In this document: positions 10,271 through 21,500 of the stretch, in pieces
Position numbering within the stretch: the first letter of the stretch is position 1
Layout: every line of letters starts with the position of its first letter
Assembly (NCBI RefSeq): GCF_949987535.1
Contig: NC_080079.1
Coordinates: 49,835,000-49,898,999 of the forward strand
From: Balaenoptera acutorostrata
Lineage: Eukaryota > Chordata > Mammalia > Artiodactyla > Balaenopteridae
Length of the DNA: 64,000 nt
Direction: 5' to 3'
Program-made: the position numbers and the translations under genes
The notes under the pieces: model-generated
What the model saw: the letters and a program-made list of their open reading frames with translations, nothing else
Databases searched by the model: none
Told to the model about the DNA's origin: nothing

Positions 10271-11055
10271 AGGGGAAGATTCCTTTATCTTAGGCAGAGA
10301 AGGGGAAGGCTCAAGAGGGCTGGAGCTCCACCATGCAGCTTTTCCTGCAGCCAATTCCTGCAGTCCATCCTCTGTGGCCCATGGCCCAGTCTGCCCAGGC
10401 TGGCCTGTGGCCTGCAGCACCCGGTGCCCGATTCAGGACAGTCAGCCGGGCCACGGGTAGGGTAACTGACAGCGCACCACTGCAAACTTATTTTGATTGT
10501 AGGCAGCTCTGCTGAGAGGCTGCAGAACTCCGCCAACTGGTCTAACATGATTCTGCGAGAAATGTTGACTCTAAATTATAAGGACTTAATTTTTCCAACC
10601 ACAGCTAGTCAGTAAATGACTCTCTGAAATGACAGATGGAAAGTTCAGTTAATGTTTATCTTCTGGCTCTAAGCAGCCCCGCCTCCCCCAGCACTGCTCA
10701 GGGCAGCCAGCACATGGAGCGGGAGGTAGAGACTGCTGTCCCCAAACACTGGCCCACTCCCCAGACCTAGACCCTCAAACCTGCCCTTGACACGAGGTTG
10801 CTGCTGTATGTGGGGCAGGAAAGCTGCCCCAGAACCCCAGGCTCCAGGCCCCTCCAAGTAGCCAGTTTGGCCATGTCCCTCTCTGAAAAGTCAACTGAGC
10901 TATTCTGAGGCAACAATGATCTGGCTTTGTTCCCAAGGTGGCAAATGTCTCGGCCTGGTGGTCTACCGAATAGTAATGCAAAACCCTCTCTGCCAGCTCT
11001 TCAGGGAGATGCCAGGAACAGATCATAATTGAAACAGCCAAGGTCTCCATAGCAT
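10271..11055. other. Stretch without recognised features
   Basis: GC-rich first half, no CpG clustering, no recognised repeat or exon. Confidence 0.4.
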
Positions 11056-11059
11056 TTTT

Positions 11060-11205
11060 TATGGATCTGGCACTGTACAACCTGGGATGTAGGTGTTATT
11101 ACTGTCCTCCTTTTATTGTTGAGGAAACTGAAGCACAGAGAGGTTAAGCAACTTGCTCAAGGTCACACAGGAACTGGAACTCCAACCTGGACAGGCTGGC
11201 TTCAT
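11060..11205 (-). mobile_element. MIR
   Basis: Reverse complement of the MIR core: 'gttgaggaaactgaagcac', 'agagaggttaagcaacttgc', 'tcaaggtcacacagg'. Confidence 0.85.
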
Positions 11206-11275
11206 GATTCATGTTCTTGACTTAAGAGAGAATCCAGGGCAGAGCAACAGTCTGGACAAGAAAAAGAAGGTGACG

Positions 11276-11313
11276 TGGTGGTGGTGGTGATGGTGGTGGG
11301 GTGTGTGTGTGTA
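11276..11313 (+). repeat. GTG/GT low-complexity repeat
   Basis: (GTG)n passes into (GT)n; a short (CAGA)n run follows at about 11366-11380. Confidence 0.8.
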
Positions 11314-11380
11314 AGCCCGAGAGAGTGGATTGCCAAGGCATAATGGGGAGACCAGCAAAACCAACAGACAGACAGACAGA

Positions 11381-12689
11381 TGAGGCTGGAGGGGGTTGAG
11401 GAGGCCTGACCATACCACCTTCTGTCAAGGTCATATGTGCCAGGGTAAGGAGTTTGGGTCTCATCTTTTAGGGGATGCATCTGTTGTTCGTGGTAAAACA
11501 GACATAACATAAAATTTACCATTTAACCATTTTTAGTGTACAGTTCAGTGGCACTGAGAGCATTCACATTATTGTGCAGCTCTCCCTGCCATCTCGCCAT
11601 CTCTCTGCAGAACTTCTCCAGCATCCCAAACTGGAGCCCTGCATCCACTAAACATCTTTCCATCCCCTCCTGCCAGCCCTCCACAGCCACCGTTCTGCCT
11701 TCAGCCTCTACGGATGTGATGGCTCGAGGTAAGGGGGTTCAGTCTCAACCTGCGAAGTGTGACGTGGCGAGGGGTTGGTCTTCCCCATCGCTGTAGCTGC
11801 AGAACAGACAGTGGGTTGAAAGTCCAATCCAAAGGCAAGGGCTGCTTTTCCACTGAGAAGGTGGCCGCCAGCAAATGCCCAGCCTGTTCTCTGTCCAGTG
11901 CCAGGTTTATACCAAAGGCTTTACATGATCTGTCTCAGACCAGCCTCGGGCCTCTTTAGAGTGAGTGACTCTAAGTCAAGGAAAGTGAGGTTTATTGAGG
12001 TTCAGGGCTTACAGCCCAGTATTTGCAGCTGAGAGAACCTCAGCCCAGGGCCCAGCACAGAGGGACTGCTCATAAATGTGAATTTACTTACAATTCCTCC
12101 ATAAATGTAAATCAACCGTTATGCTGAATTTCTCACATGAATGCACATATCAGTCATTCAGGTAAACAGCACTTTCAACTCCTGGATTTGCCCTAGAGTT
12201 CAAAGCAAAGTGGCCTCAAAACAGATCCATTTCAGCACAGCCGTGGTCCCTGCAGGAAGCCTCGGCTTCTGATGAAAGGCAGGGAGGCCCCAAGACACTG
12301 TGCAGAGGCCTTTGGCTGAGGCTGACGGAGGCTGCTCTCGCTCTCCTCCACCGCAAGGATGTGAGAGACAGCAGTGCCTCGAGCAGGTTTCTGGGGACAA
12401 GACTGTCATGGCGGCTTTTTATTGAGCACACCAGCCCTCTGCTGCCTGGGACAAGTAACACAACTTGGACATGGGACAGCACACGAAAGAGAAGGATGTG
12501 TCCACGTCATGGCTGCGAGGAGGAAATGGAACTCCGTGAGCCGGAGTGGCTGGAGCCAGGAGGTCAGTTGGTGAGTCAGGCTGCAGGATTCTTTTGAAGG
12601 GGCTGGCAGAGGATCCCAGCATGTCACGGCCATAAAGAGGCAGCAAACAGGCTGCGGCAGGGGCTCTGTTGCCTGGGTCACGTGCTCCC
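11381..12689. other. Stretch without recognised features
   Basis: Short random open frames only. The segment at 11500-11720 has a weak resemblance to old LINE sequence ('gtacagttcagtggcactga') that I cannot place. Confidence 0.35.
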
Positions 12690-12858
12690 ATTCTTCTCCC
12701 TCCCCCTCATCCTCTGCAATGCCTCACTGCCTAGTCTCACCTCCTGGGCTTGGTCCCCTGGCCTCTTGCGATCCAGCCCGTCCAGTGCTGTCCAGTCCTG
12801 CTGTACTTACCTCTCCCCACATGCGCTGTGCTTGAGCCAAGGAAAATGCCAGGTCCCT
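12690..12858 (+). mobile_element. L2 fragment, left half (split by SINE)
   Basis: CT-rich L2 3' ORF-end composition ('tcctctgcaatgcctcactg', 'ctgtgcttgagcc'). The element continues after the SINE at 13215. Confidence 0.5.
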
Positions 12859-13214
12859 GGGACTTCCCTGGTGGTGCAGTGCTTAAGAATCCACCTGCCA
12901 ATGAAGGGGACACGGGTTCGAGCCCTGGTCCAGGACGATCCCACGTGCCACGGAGCAACTCAGCCCATGCACCACAACTACTGAGCCTGCGCTCTAGAGC
13001 CCATGAGCCACAATTACTGAGCCTGCGTGCCACAGCTACTGAAGGCCGCATGCCTAGAGCCTATGCTCCGCAACAAGAGAAGCCACCACAATGAGAAGCC
13101 CGCGCACCGCAACAAAGAGTAGCCCCCGCTTGCCGCAACTAGACAAAAGCCCATGCAGTGACGAAGACCCAACACAGCCAAAAATAAAAATAAATAAAAT
13201 AAAAAATAAAAAAA
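12859..13214 (+). mobile_element. Full-length long CHR SINE
   Basis: Plus-strand head gggacttccctggtggtgca and a perfect B box ggttcgagccc at 12915-12925. The body of 'accacaactactgagcctg' modules ends in 'agacccaacacagcc' and an AAATAAA-rich tail. Imperfect flanking duplication: ccaggtccct on the left, cccaagtcct on the right (8 of 10). Confidence 0.93.
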
Positions 13215-13590
13215 CCCAAGTCCTCTCCATCCTAAGACTTCTGTGATCTAGTACCTATGAGTGGACTCTGCCTCTCACCTAGAGCTGTTTCACTTTCTTC
13301 TGCTGACCGAATCTTAAACTCAAGTCAATGTCATCTCCTTCAGATGCCTTCTGGGATTCTCCCAATCCAATGGCCTCCTACCCACTCCCCAATCCTCCTC
13401 ACCCCAAGCCCTATGCTCTCACAGCACTGGGTTCTGCCTCTAGGGCCACCGTTCCACATGGTAATGTAACACATCTGACCACATGTCTGGTCCCTGCAGA
13501 TGGGCAGGAATGGTGTCACAGTCTGCATGGCCACAATGTCCAGCATGGGCCTTGGCACAGGGTGGTGTTCTGGGTAAGCGCTTATCTGAC
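13215..13590 (+). mobile_element. L2 fragment, right half
   Basis: L2 3'-end wording: 'gtcaatgtcatctccttcag', 'ccttctgggattctcccaat', 'ctctcacagcactgggttc', 'gggccttggcacaggg', 'taagcgcttatctgactt'. With 12690-12858 this is one element opened by the SINE. Confidence 0.65.
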
Positions 13591-13604
13591 TTAAGCAAGG
13601 TGTT

Positions 13605-14108
13605 CCAGTCATCCTTGCTGGGTGACAAACCATCACAGATATGGCAGCATAAAACAATAATTTTATTATGCTCATGGATGCTGTGGGTCTGGAATTCAGT
13701 CACAGCACAGTAGGATGGCTTGTCTTGTTTCCACAAGGTCTGCGATCTCTGCCGGGAAGCCGGGTTCAGGTGGGCATGACTTGATGGTGGGAGGCTGGAA
13801 TCACCTGATGATCTCTTCTCTCAACTCCTGCATGTGGTCTCTCCATGTCACTGGGCTTCCTAACAAGATGGAGGTCTCAGGATAGTCAGACTCCTTACAC
13901 GGCAGCCCTGGCCTCCAGCATTAGTGTTCCAGTGGAGAAGGAAGAAGATACATTGCCTTTTCTCCATTCTATGTTTTTCACAGGCCCACCAGATTCAAGA
14001 GAAGACCTGAACCCTGACCATGTGAAGGTGGCAAAGTCACATTGTAGAAGAGCATGTAGGATGTATAGTATTATTGCACCCTTCTTGGTAAATGCGATCT
14101 GCCACAAA
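13605..14108 (-). mobile_element. MLT1-type LTR
   Basis: Reverse complement of an MLT1-like LTR: starts 'catccttgctgggtgacaaa', then 'ctcaggatagtcagactcc', 'ttacacggcagccctggc' and 'cattgccttttctcc'. Diverged, no internal genes. Confidence 0.6.
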
Positions 14109-14120
14109 ATGACTAGCAGA

Positions 14121-14196
14121 GAAATTGAAATATATATACTCAACTGAATTTTTCTTTTGAAATTGAAATATATATACTCAACTGAATTTTTCTTTT
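14121..14196 (+). repeat. Exact 38-bp tandem duplication (two copies)
   Basis: The 38 bases at 14121-14158 (starting gaaattgaaatatatata, ending tttttctttt) are repeated without change at 14159-14196. No third copy. Confidence 0.97.
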
Positions 14197-15540
14197 CTTT
14201 CCCTCTGCAGAATCCACTCGCCCCCAACTCCCTTTATCCCCATCTCCAAAATCAGATTTTCAGCACAGGGAGGAAGGCAGGCACCAATAGGCTTATGCAG
14301 CTGAACTCATGCACGGCTCCAGAAATATGCTAAAACAAAATTCCTTTGCAAGCACATATCCTCGTGCATATTTAGAGTATGACATCCCAGATCCTGTGAC
14401 AAAAAAATTATGTCTCCATCTTTCCTACAAAGTAGTTTCCGGAATCAGACTGGTTTTTGATCTAGGTTTGAAAACTGCAAGAACATTAGGTCCTAATCTC
14501 CATCAACAAATTCCTTCCAGCCAAGAACTCCCAGGTTCCACTTTGTTCATTTCTGTAGGAACTTGGACAAGCTAAAAGAGATGCTGTTTTTCAACTCAGG
14601 ATCTCCATCCCATCCAAGTGGAATGAATGTCAGATTTAAAAGGGGGCAGGGGGATGGTGGTAATTTCTTTAAAGGCATGTAATAAGAAGGAAGGAATAGA
14701 GAGCATCTAAGAATAAATATTGATAGAATGCTGGATGTTGAAATGTGTGTTTGTTTATTGAACAATTTTAAAGAAATTAAAAATGCCACTGGTCTTATTC
14801 TTTAATTGAAGGTGAGCCCGCGAGGTTGGGGATGTCGAGGTTTAGATGAAAACAGGGATGAACTGACCTCAGTCTAAACAGAAGGAAAAATAGTGTAAGC
14901 ACCGAAAAAAAAAGGCATTTGATTATTTTTCTTTAAATGTAAATAGTATTTTTGGCCAGTAGAGAGTTGAGGACAGGCTAAACCTGCCTTTGCTGCCTTT
15001 AGCAAATAAAACCCTGTTTAAGACACAGGGTAGACTCACCAGCAATTTAGTCTCTTTTCAAAGTCATATGACTTATTTGAGTCTTGCATGTCATTTAAAC
15101 CGGTCTGGGACCTTTGGGTAACATCTGGAAGGCATGTATGCCAACAAATGCCAAAGATAACATTTTAATATCAATCCTCTAGAATAAACAAAGGGGAGGG
15201 AGGCAGTCTTCAGAAATGATGGAAAGATCAAACTCATTTTATTGGTTTGGAGAGCAGCCTAACCTCTAATGCATCTTGTGACGCTGATGTAATGTGATCA
15301 AGAGGTACGTTTCTCTAGCTTCCCTCCACGTTGTACCATCGCTGTCAACAAATGAGTTTGTGGAAGACGTGAGGTTATCTCTCATTTATGAGAGTGCCCA
15401 CGGTGATTGGGTCGGTCTTTGGTTTTTCTGGGATTTCTTGAGGGACAGCACTACCATTTAGCTCAGCCAATGGAGCACAAAAGGAGGGGGTCTTGAGAAA
15501 CCTGGGGTGTAGGAAGGGAAGCTGATTCAGCATATGGCAT
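14197..15540. other. AT-moderate stretch, nothing recognised
   Basis: No long open frame and no recognised repeat. Likely single-copy DNA. Confidence 0.4.
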
Positions 15541-15544
15541 GTCC

Positions 15545-15720
15545 TGCTCTTGGTGAATCTTCTTCCAGAAGCCTTTGTAATCTGTCCTTCAGTTTGTACT
15601 TGAATACCTGCTGAGATGGGGAACCCACTGCCACCTAAAATCTCCCTATTCCATTAGGAGTCTTTGTTGGTCAGCTCTCCCTAATACTAAGCAGGAATAT
15701 CAGTCCCCTGCAACAAGTCC
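15545..15720 (+). mobile_element. Ancient interspersed repeat, family unnamed
   Basis: Contains 'ctgtccttcagtttgtactt', 'gagatggggaacccactgcc' and 'gtcagctctccctaatact', words I associate with a widespread old mammalian repeat. I cannot name the family with confidence. Confidence 0.4.
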
Positions 15721-16159
15721 CCCTCAGTTGTTGGACAAAATAAAAGAAAGAAATCAAGCTGTGCTCTTTCTCACTTGCACACTCTGGTCATGCTGTTCTC
15801 CCTGGACTTTTGTCAAAGGAGACCAAGACAGTAAAACAGATGGTGAGTATTGTCTGTGGGTCATTCTCCATGTGGGTGTTTCTCTGCTAAGGCACCAGAG
15901 CTTGCAGGACCAGCACATGGAGATTGTCTTAACCGAGATGCAGGACAAGGTACAGGGTGCTGTGAGTATAAGATGTGAGGTCTGGAGTGAGTCAGCCTGT
16001 ACCTCACTTATTGTATTAATAGTTTAGGAGAACCATGCGAGTCCCACAGGACATGGAAAGGTTTCCCCACACACTGCTGCTTTGCTGAAGAACAATGAAG
16101 TGGATACTTGGGGGAAATTAGGAATGGCATTTAGTTTTTTTATGTTTGAGACTGCTTTC

Positions 16160-16300
16160 ACTATTCAGATCTTGTAGGACTTTGTAGCACTCTGTACAAA
16201 TGCTGCTCTTACTTTGTAGAAATGGAAGCCATGGCAGAGTCTTGGCAAAAGAGTGACAAAACCCAGAACATGGTGAGAGGATTACTCTGAGTGCTGTTGA
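16160..16300 (+). repeat. Old repeat unit, copy 1 (related to 16775-16985)
   Basis: 'ggactttgtagc', 'tactttgtagaaatggaagcc', 'ggcaaaagagtgacaaaac' and 'gaggattactctgagtg' parallel 16785-16890 in the same order and orientation. Confidence 0.5.
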
Positions 16301-16334
16301 ATTTTCAAAGTGTACCTCCAATGCAGAAACATTG

Positions 16335-17010
16335 AGTGTCAAAGCTTTATTAATCAATTTAACAAATATTTATGGAACACCTACTATGCATCAGATGTTA
16401 ATTGTCCTCAGGGTTGGGGACAGGGCAGGGAACAAATAAGACATGTCTTTATCATCTTGAGGCTCAGCATCTACCTGGGGGAAGCAGCAATAAATGAATG
16501 GTGATGTGTTTTATAAGGACACACAGCAGGCTGAGGGAGAAGGAGAGTAGGGAGAATGTGAGGACCTCTTTAGAGAGGACATTCAGCTGGGAGATGCTAG
16601 GAGAAGAGCATCTCAGCAGGTCCCTTCAGAGGGATGGCAAGTGCAAAAGTCCTGTGGCAGCAACATGCTGGGCTGTCAAGGACCAGCAGCAAAGAAACCA
16701 GTTGTTACAGAGGAAAGCGAGCAAGAGGGAATATGATGGCGAGAAGGTCAGACAGGTAGTGAGGCTCTGATGACACAGGGCTTTGGAAGCCACTGTGCAG
16801 ATGTTACTCTGATTTTGTAGGATGGAAGCCATTGAGATTCTTGACAGAAGACCCATATGACCTGTCTTGCATTGTGAAAAAATTACTCTGTATGAGAAAA
16901 ATTGAGTTTAGGGGAGCCAGGAGGAAACAGAATTCTACTTCAATAATCCAGGCAGGAGATGATGGTGGCCCGGACCAATCCAGGCTGGGCCATCTTCAGC
17001 TGCAAATCTA
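16335..17010 (+). mobile_element. Ancient interspersed repeat, longer copy
   Basis: Begins with 'aacaaatatttatggaacac' and 'ctactatgcatcag' and runs to 'aatccaggcaggagatgatg' and 'gtggcccggaccaatcc'. These blocks are common to a widespread old mammalian repeat; family not named. It includes the second copy (16775-16985) of the unit at 16160-16300. Confidence 0.5.
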
Positions 17011-17412
17011 TGAGGGTGAATATGTCTAGCTGAGCCCACTGTCCCCTGAATGCAGAGTCCTAAAGAGGAAGGTGAGAAAGGATACAGGTTAGGCAGCTGC
17101 AAGGGCTGCCACAGCTCCTGTTTACCATTAAGTCCAGATTTGGCTTTTCAATACTAATTTCCACCAAGAGGCATCAGGACCCTTGTCCTCAAATGTTAGG
17201 GCAGGAAAAGTTTTAATGAATATGGAAGATGTTGGTAATGAGGATAAATAAGTTTGCTTTCAAAAAATGACAGTAAGATCACAGTTGAAAGGACAAAGGA
17301 ACCACTTTGAAGAGATCACATCCACCAAGCTGAGCATAAAAAAGAAAATAATAATGAAAATTACCTTAAACAGGTTGATTTTGTGGAAGACCATGAATTC
17401 ATAACAATACTC

Positions 17413-17427
17413 AAAAGAAGAAAGTTA
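17413..17427 (+). repeat. L1 target site duplication, left copy
   Basis: aaaagaagaaagtta, repeated exactly at 23095-23109. The complementary strand at the left edge reads TTTT/GA, close to the TTTT/AA nick preferred by the L1 endonuclease. Confidence 0.93.
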
Positions 17428-17594
17428 GACTGAGCTCTGACCGCCACAGCAACAGTCAGCTCTACCCACCACCAGAGCCTCCCATCAAGCCTCTTAGATA
17501 GCCTCAACCACCAGAGGGCAGACAACAGAAGCAAGAAAAACTACAATCCTGCAGCCTGTGGACCAAAAACCACAGTTACAGAAAGACAGAGAAG
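17428..17594 (+). promoter_or_regulatory. L1 5' UTR remnant with a CTCF-like motif
   Basis: About 167 bp from the duplication to the ORF1 start. Bases 17508-17521 (ccaccagagggcag) match the CTCF core consensus CCASYAGRKGGCRS at all 14 positions. The remainder, with 'gcagacaacagaagcaag' and 'cctgcagcctgtgg', looks like the ORF1-proximal part of an L1 5' UTR. Binding is untested and inferred from the motif only. Confidence 0.6.
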
Positions 17595-18500
17595 ATGAAA
17601 AGGCAGAGGGCTATGTACCAGATGAAGGAACAAGAAAAAACCCCAGAAAAACAACTAAATGAAGTGGAGATAGGCAACCTTCCAGAAAAAGAATTCAGAA
17701 TAATGATAGTGAAGATGATCCAGGACCTCGGAATAAGAATGGAGGCAAAGATTGAGAAGATGCAAGAAATGATTAACAAAGACCTAGAAGAATTAAAGAA
17801 CAAACAAACAGAGATGACCAATACAATAACTGAAATGAAAACTACACTAGAAGGAATCAATAGCAGAATAACTGAGGCAGAAGAACGGATAAGTGACCTG
17901 GAAGACAGAATGGTGGAATTCACTGCTGCGGAACAGACTAAAGAAAAAAGACTAAAAAGAAATGAAGACAGCCTAAGAGACCTCTGGGACAACATTAAAC
18001 GCAACAACATTCGCATTATAGGGGTCCCAGAAGGAGAAGAGAGAGAGAAAGGACCAGAGAAAATATTTGAAGAGATTATAATCGAAAACTTCCCTAACAT
18101 GGGAAAGGAAATAGCCACCCAAGTCCAGGAAGCGCAGAGAGTCCCATACAGAATAAACCCAAGGAGAAACACGCCGAGACACATAGTAATCAAAGTGGCA
18201 AAAATTAAAGACAAAGAAAAATTATTGAAAGCAGCAAGGGAAAAACGACAAATAACATACAAGGGAACCCCCATAAGGTTAACAGCTGATTTCTCAGCAG
18301 AAACTCTGCAAGCCAGAAGGGAGTGGCATGAAATACTTAAAGTGATGAAAGGGAAGAACCTACAACCAAGATTACTCTACCCAGCAAGGATCTCATTTAG
18401 ATTTGATGGAGAAATCAAAAGCTTTACAGACAAGCAAAAGCTAAGAGAATTCAGCACCACCAAACCAGCTCTACAACAAATGCTAAAGGAACTTCTCTAA
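17595..18500 (+). CDS. LINE-1 ORF1 protein (RNA-binding chaperone)
   Basis: A 301-residue frame without interruption. In L1s this product forms trimers that coat the L1 RNA in cytoplasmic particles and act as a nucleic-acid chaperone during target-primed reverse transcription. Residues about 35-120 form a charged heptad-rich coiled coil ([19 protein letters not shown] and on). An RRM-like domain follows, with the conserved [12 protein letters not shown] near residue 138. The C-terminal domain holds [27 protein letters not shown] and a TTKPAL end, with basic residues typical of RNA contact. It is shorter than the 338-residue human protein, mainly in the N-terminal and coiled-coil part. The first ATG after the 5' UTR is used; the context gaagATGa is acceptable. 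ORF2 follows after 58 bp, as in a bicistronic L1 RNA. The function assignment is firm at family level; activity is not shown. Confidence 0.96.
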   Translation: MKRQRAMYQMKEQEKTPEKQLNEVEIGNLPEKEFRIMIVKMIQDLGIRMEAKIEKMQEMINKDLEELKNKQTEMTNTITEMKTTLEGINSRITEAEERISDLEDRMVEFTAAEQTKEKRLKRNEDSLRDLWDNIKRNNIRIIGVPEGEEREKGPEKIFEEIIIENFPNMGKEIATQVQEAQRVPYRINPRRNTPRHIVIKVAKIKDKEKLLKAAREKRQITYKGTPIRLTADFSAETLQARREWHEILKVMKGKNLQPRLLYPARISFRFDGEIKSFTDKQKLREFSTTKPALQQMLKELL

Positions 18501-18558
18501 GTGGGAAACACAAGAGAAGAAAAGGACCTACAAAAACAAACCCAAAACAATTAAGAAA

Positions 18559-21500
18559 ATGGTCATAGGAACATACATATCGATAATTACCTTAAACGTG
18601 AATGGATTAAATGCCCCAACCAAAAGACATAGACTGGCTGAATGGATACAAAAACAAGACCCATATATATGCTGTCTACAAGAGACCCACTTCAGACCTA
18701 GGGACACATACAGACTGAAAGTGAGGGGATGGAAAAAGATATTCCATGCAAATGGAAATCAAAAGAAAGCTGGAGTAGCTATACTCATATCAGATAAAAT
18801 AGACTTTAAAATAAAGAATGTTACAAGAGACAAGGAAGGACACTACATAATGATCCAGGGATCAATCCAAGAAGAAGATATAACAATTATAAATATATAT
18901 GCACCCAACATAGGAGCACCTCAATACATAAGGCAACTGCTAACAGCTATAAAAGAGGAAATCGACAGTAACACAATAATAGTGGGGGACTTTAACACCT
19001 CACTTACACCAATGGACAGATCATCCAAAATGAAAATAAATAAGGAAACAGAAGCTTTAAATGACACAATAGACCAGATAGATTTAATTGATATATATAG
19101 GACATTCCATCCCAAAACGGCAGATTACACGTTCTTCTCAAGTGCACACGGAACATTCTCCAGGATAGATCACATCTTGGGTCACAAATCAAGCCTCAGT
19201 AAATTTAAGAAAATTGAAATCATATCAAGCATCTTTTCTGACCACAACGCTATGAGATTAGAAATGAATTACAGGGAAAAAAACGTAAAAAAGACAAACA
19301 CATGGAGGCTAAACAATACGTTACTAAATAACCAAGAGATCACTGAAGAAATCAAACAGGAAATAAAAAAATACCTAGAGACAAATGACAATGAAAACAC
19401 GACGACCCAAAACCTATGGGATGCAGCAAAAGCGGTTCTAAGAGGGAAGTTTATAGCTATACAAGCCTACCTAAAGAAACAAGAAAAATCTCAAGTAAAC
19501 AATCTAACTTTACACCTAAAGAAACTAGAGAAAGAAGAACAAACAAAACCCAAAGTTAGCAGAAGGAAAGAAATCATAAAGATCAGAGCAGAAATAAATG
19601 AAATAGAAACAAAGAAAACAATAGCAAAGATCAATAAAACGAAAAGTTGGTTCTTTGAGAAGATAAACAAAATTGATAAGCCGTTAGCCAGACTCATCAA
19701 GAAAAAGAGGGAGAGGACTCAAATCAATAAAATCAGAAATGAAAAAGGAGAAGTTACAACAGACACCGCAGAAATACAAAACATCCTAAGAGACTACTAC
19801 AAGCAACTTTATGCCAATAAAATGGACAACCTGGAAGAAATGGACAAATTCTTAGAAAGGTATAACCTTCCAAGACTGAACCAGGAAGAAACAGAAAATA
19901 TCAACAGACCAATCACAAGTAATGAAATTGAAACTGTGATTAAAAATCTTCCAACAAACAAAAGTCCAGGACCAGATGGCTTCACAGGTGAATTCTATCA
20001 AACATTTAGAGAAGAGCTAACACCCATCCTTCTCAAACTCTTCCAAAAAATTGCAGAGGAAGGAACTCTCCCAAACTCATTCTATGAGGCCACCATCACC
20101 CTGATACCAAAACCAGACAAAGACACTACAAAAAAAGAAAATTACAGACCAATATCACTGATGAATATAGATGCAAAAATCCTCAACAAAATACTAGCAA
20201 ACAGAATCCAACAACACATTAAAAGGATCATACACCACGATCAAGTGGGATTTATCCCAGGGATGCAAGGATTCTTCAATATACGCAAATCAATCAATGT
20301 GATACACCATATTAACAAATTGAAGAATAAAAACCATATGATCATCTCAATAGATGCAGAAAAAGCTTTTGACAAAATTCAACACCCATTTCTGATAAAA
20401 ACTCTCCAGAAAGTGGGCATAGAGGGAACCTACCTCAACATAATAAAGGCCATATATGACAAACCCACAGCAAACATCATTCTCAATGGTGAAAAACTGA
20501 AAGCATTTCCTCTAAGATCAGGAACGAGACAAGGATGTCCACTCTCACCACTATTATTCAACATAGTTCTGGAAGTCCTAGCCACGGCAATCAGAGAAGA
20601 AAAAGAAATAAAAGGAATACAAATTGGAAAAGAAGAAGTAAAACTGTCACTGTTTGCGGATGACATGATACTATACATAGAGAATCCTAAAACTGCCACC
20701 AGAAAACTGCTAGAGCTAATTAATGAATATGGTAAAGTTGCAGGTTACAAAATTAATGCACAGAAATCTCTTGCATTCCTATACACTAATGATGAAAAAT
20801 CTGAAAGAGAAATTATGGAAACACTCCCATTTACCATTGCAACAAAAAGAATAAAATACCTAGGAATAAACCTACCTAGGGAGACAAAAGACCTGTATGC
20901 AGAAAACTATAAGACACTGATGAAAGAAATTAAAGATGATACCAACAGATGGAGAGATATACCATGTTCTTGGATTGGAAGAATCAACATTGTGAAAATG
21001 AGTATACTACCCAAAGCAATCTACAGATTCAATGCAATCCCTATCAAATTACCAATGGCATTTTTTACGGAGCTAGAACAAATCATCTTAAAATTTGTAT
21101 GGAGACACAAAAGACCCCGAATAGCCAAAGCAGTCTTGAGGCAAAAAAATGGAGCTGGAGGAATCAGACTCCCTGACTTCAGACTATACTACAAAGCTAC
21201 AGTAATCAAGACAATATGGTACTGGCACAAAAACAGAAACATAGATCAATGGAACAAGATAGAAAGCCCAGAGATTAACCCACGCACCTATGGTCAACTA
21301 ATCTATGACAAAGGAGGCAAAGATATACAATGGAGAAAAGACAGTCTCTTCAATAAGTGGTGCTGGGAAAACTGGACAGCCACATGTAAAAGAATGAAAT
21401 TAGAATACTCCCTAACACCATACACAAAACTAAACTCAAAATGGATTAGAGACCTAAATATAAGACTGGACACTATAAAACTCTTAGAGGAAAACATAGG

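Noticed and set aside
12915..12925. Functional tRNA gene at the SINE B box
   Set aside because: The B box belongs to a tRNA-derived SINE head. The sequence does not fold as a full cloverleaf with a proper acceptor stem and is followed by the SINE body.
17576..18274. 232-codon open frame antisense to L1 ORF1
   Set aside because: It is the mirror of the conserved ORF1 coding strand, with a low-complexity I/L/S/F-rich product. It has no start context or motif of its own.
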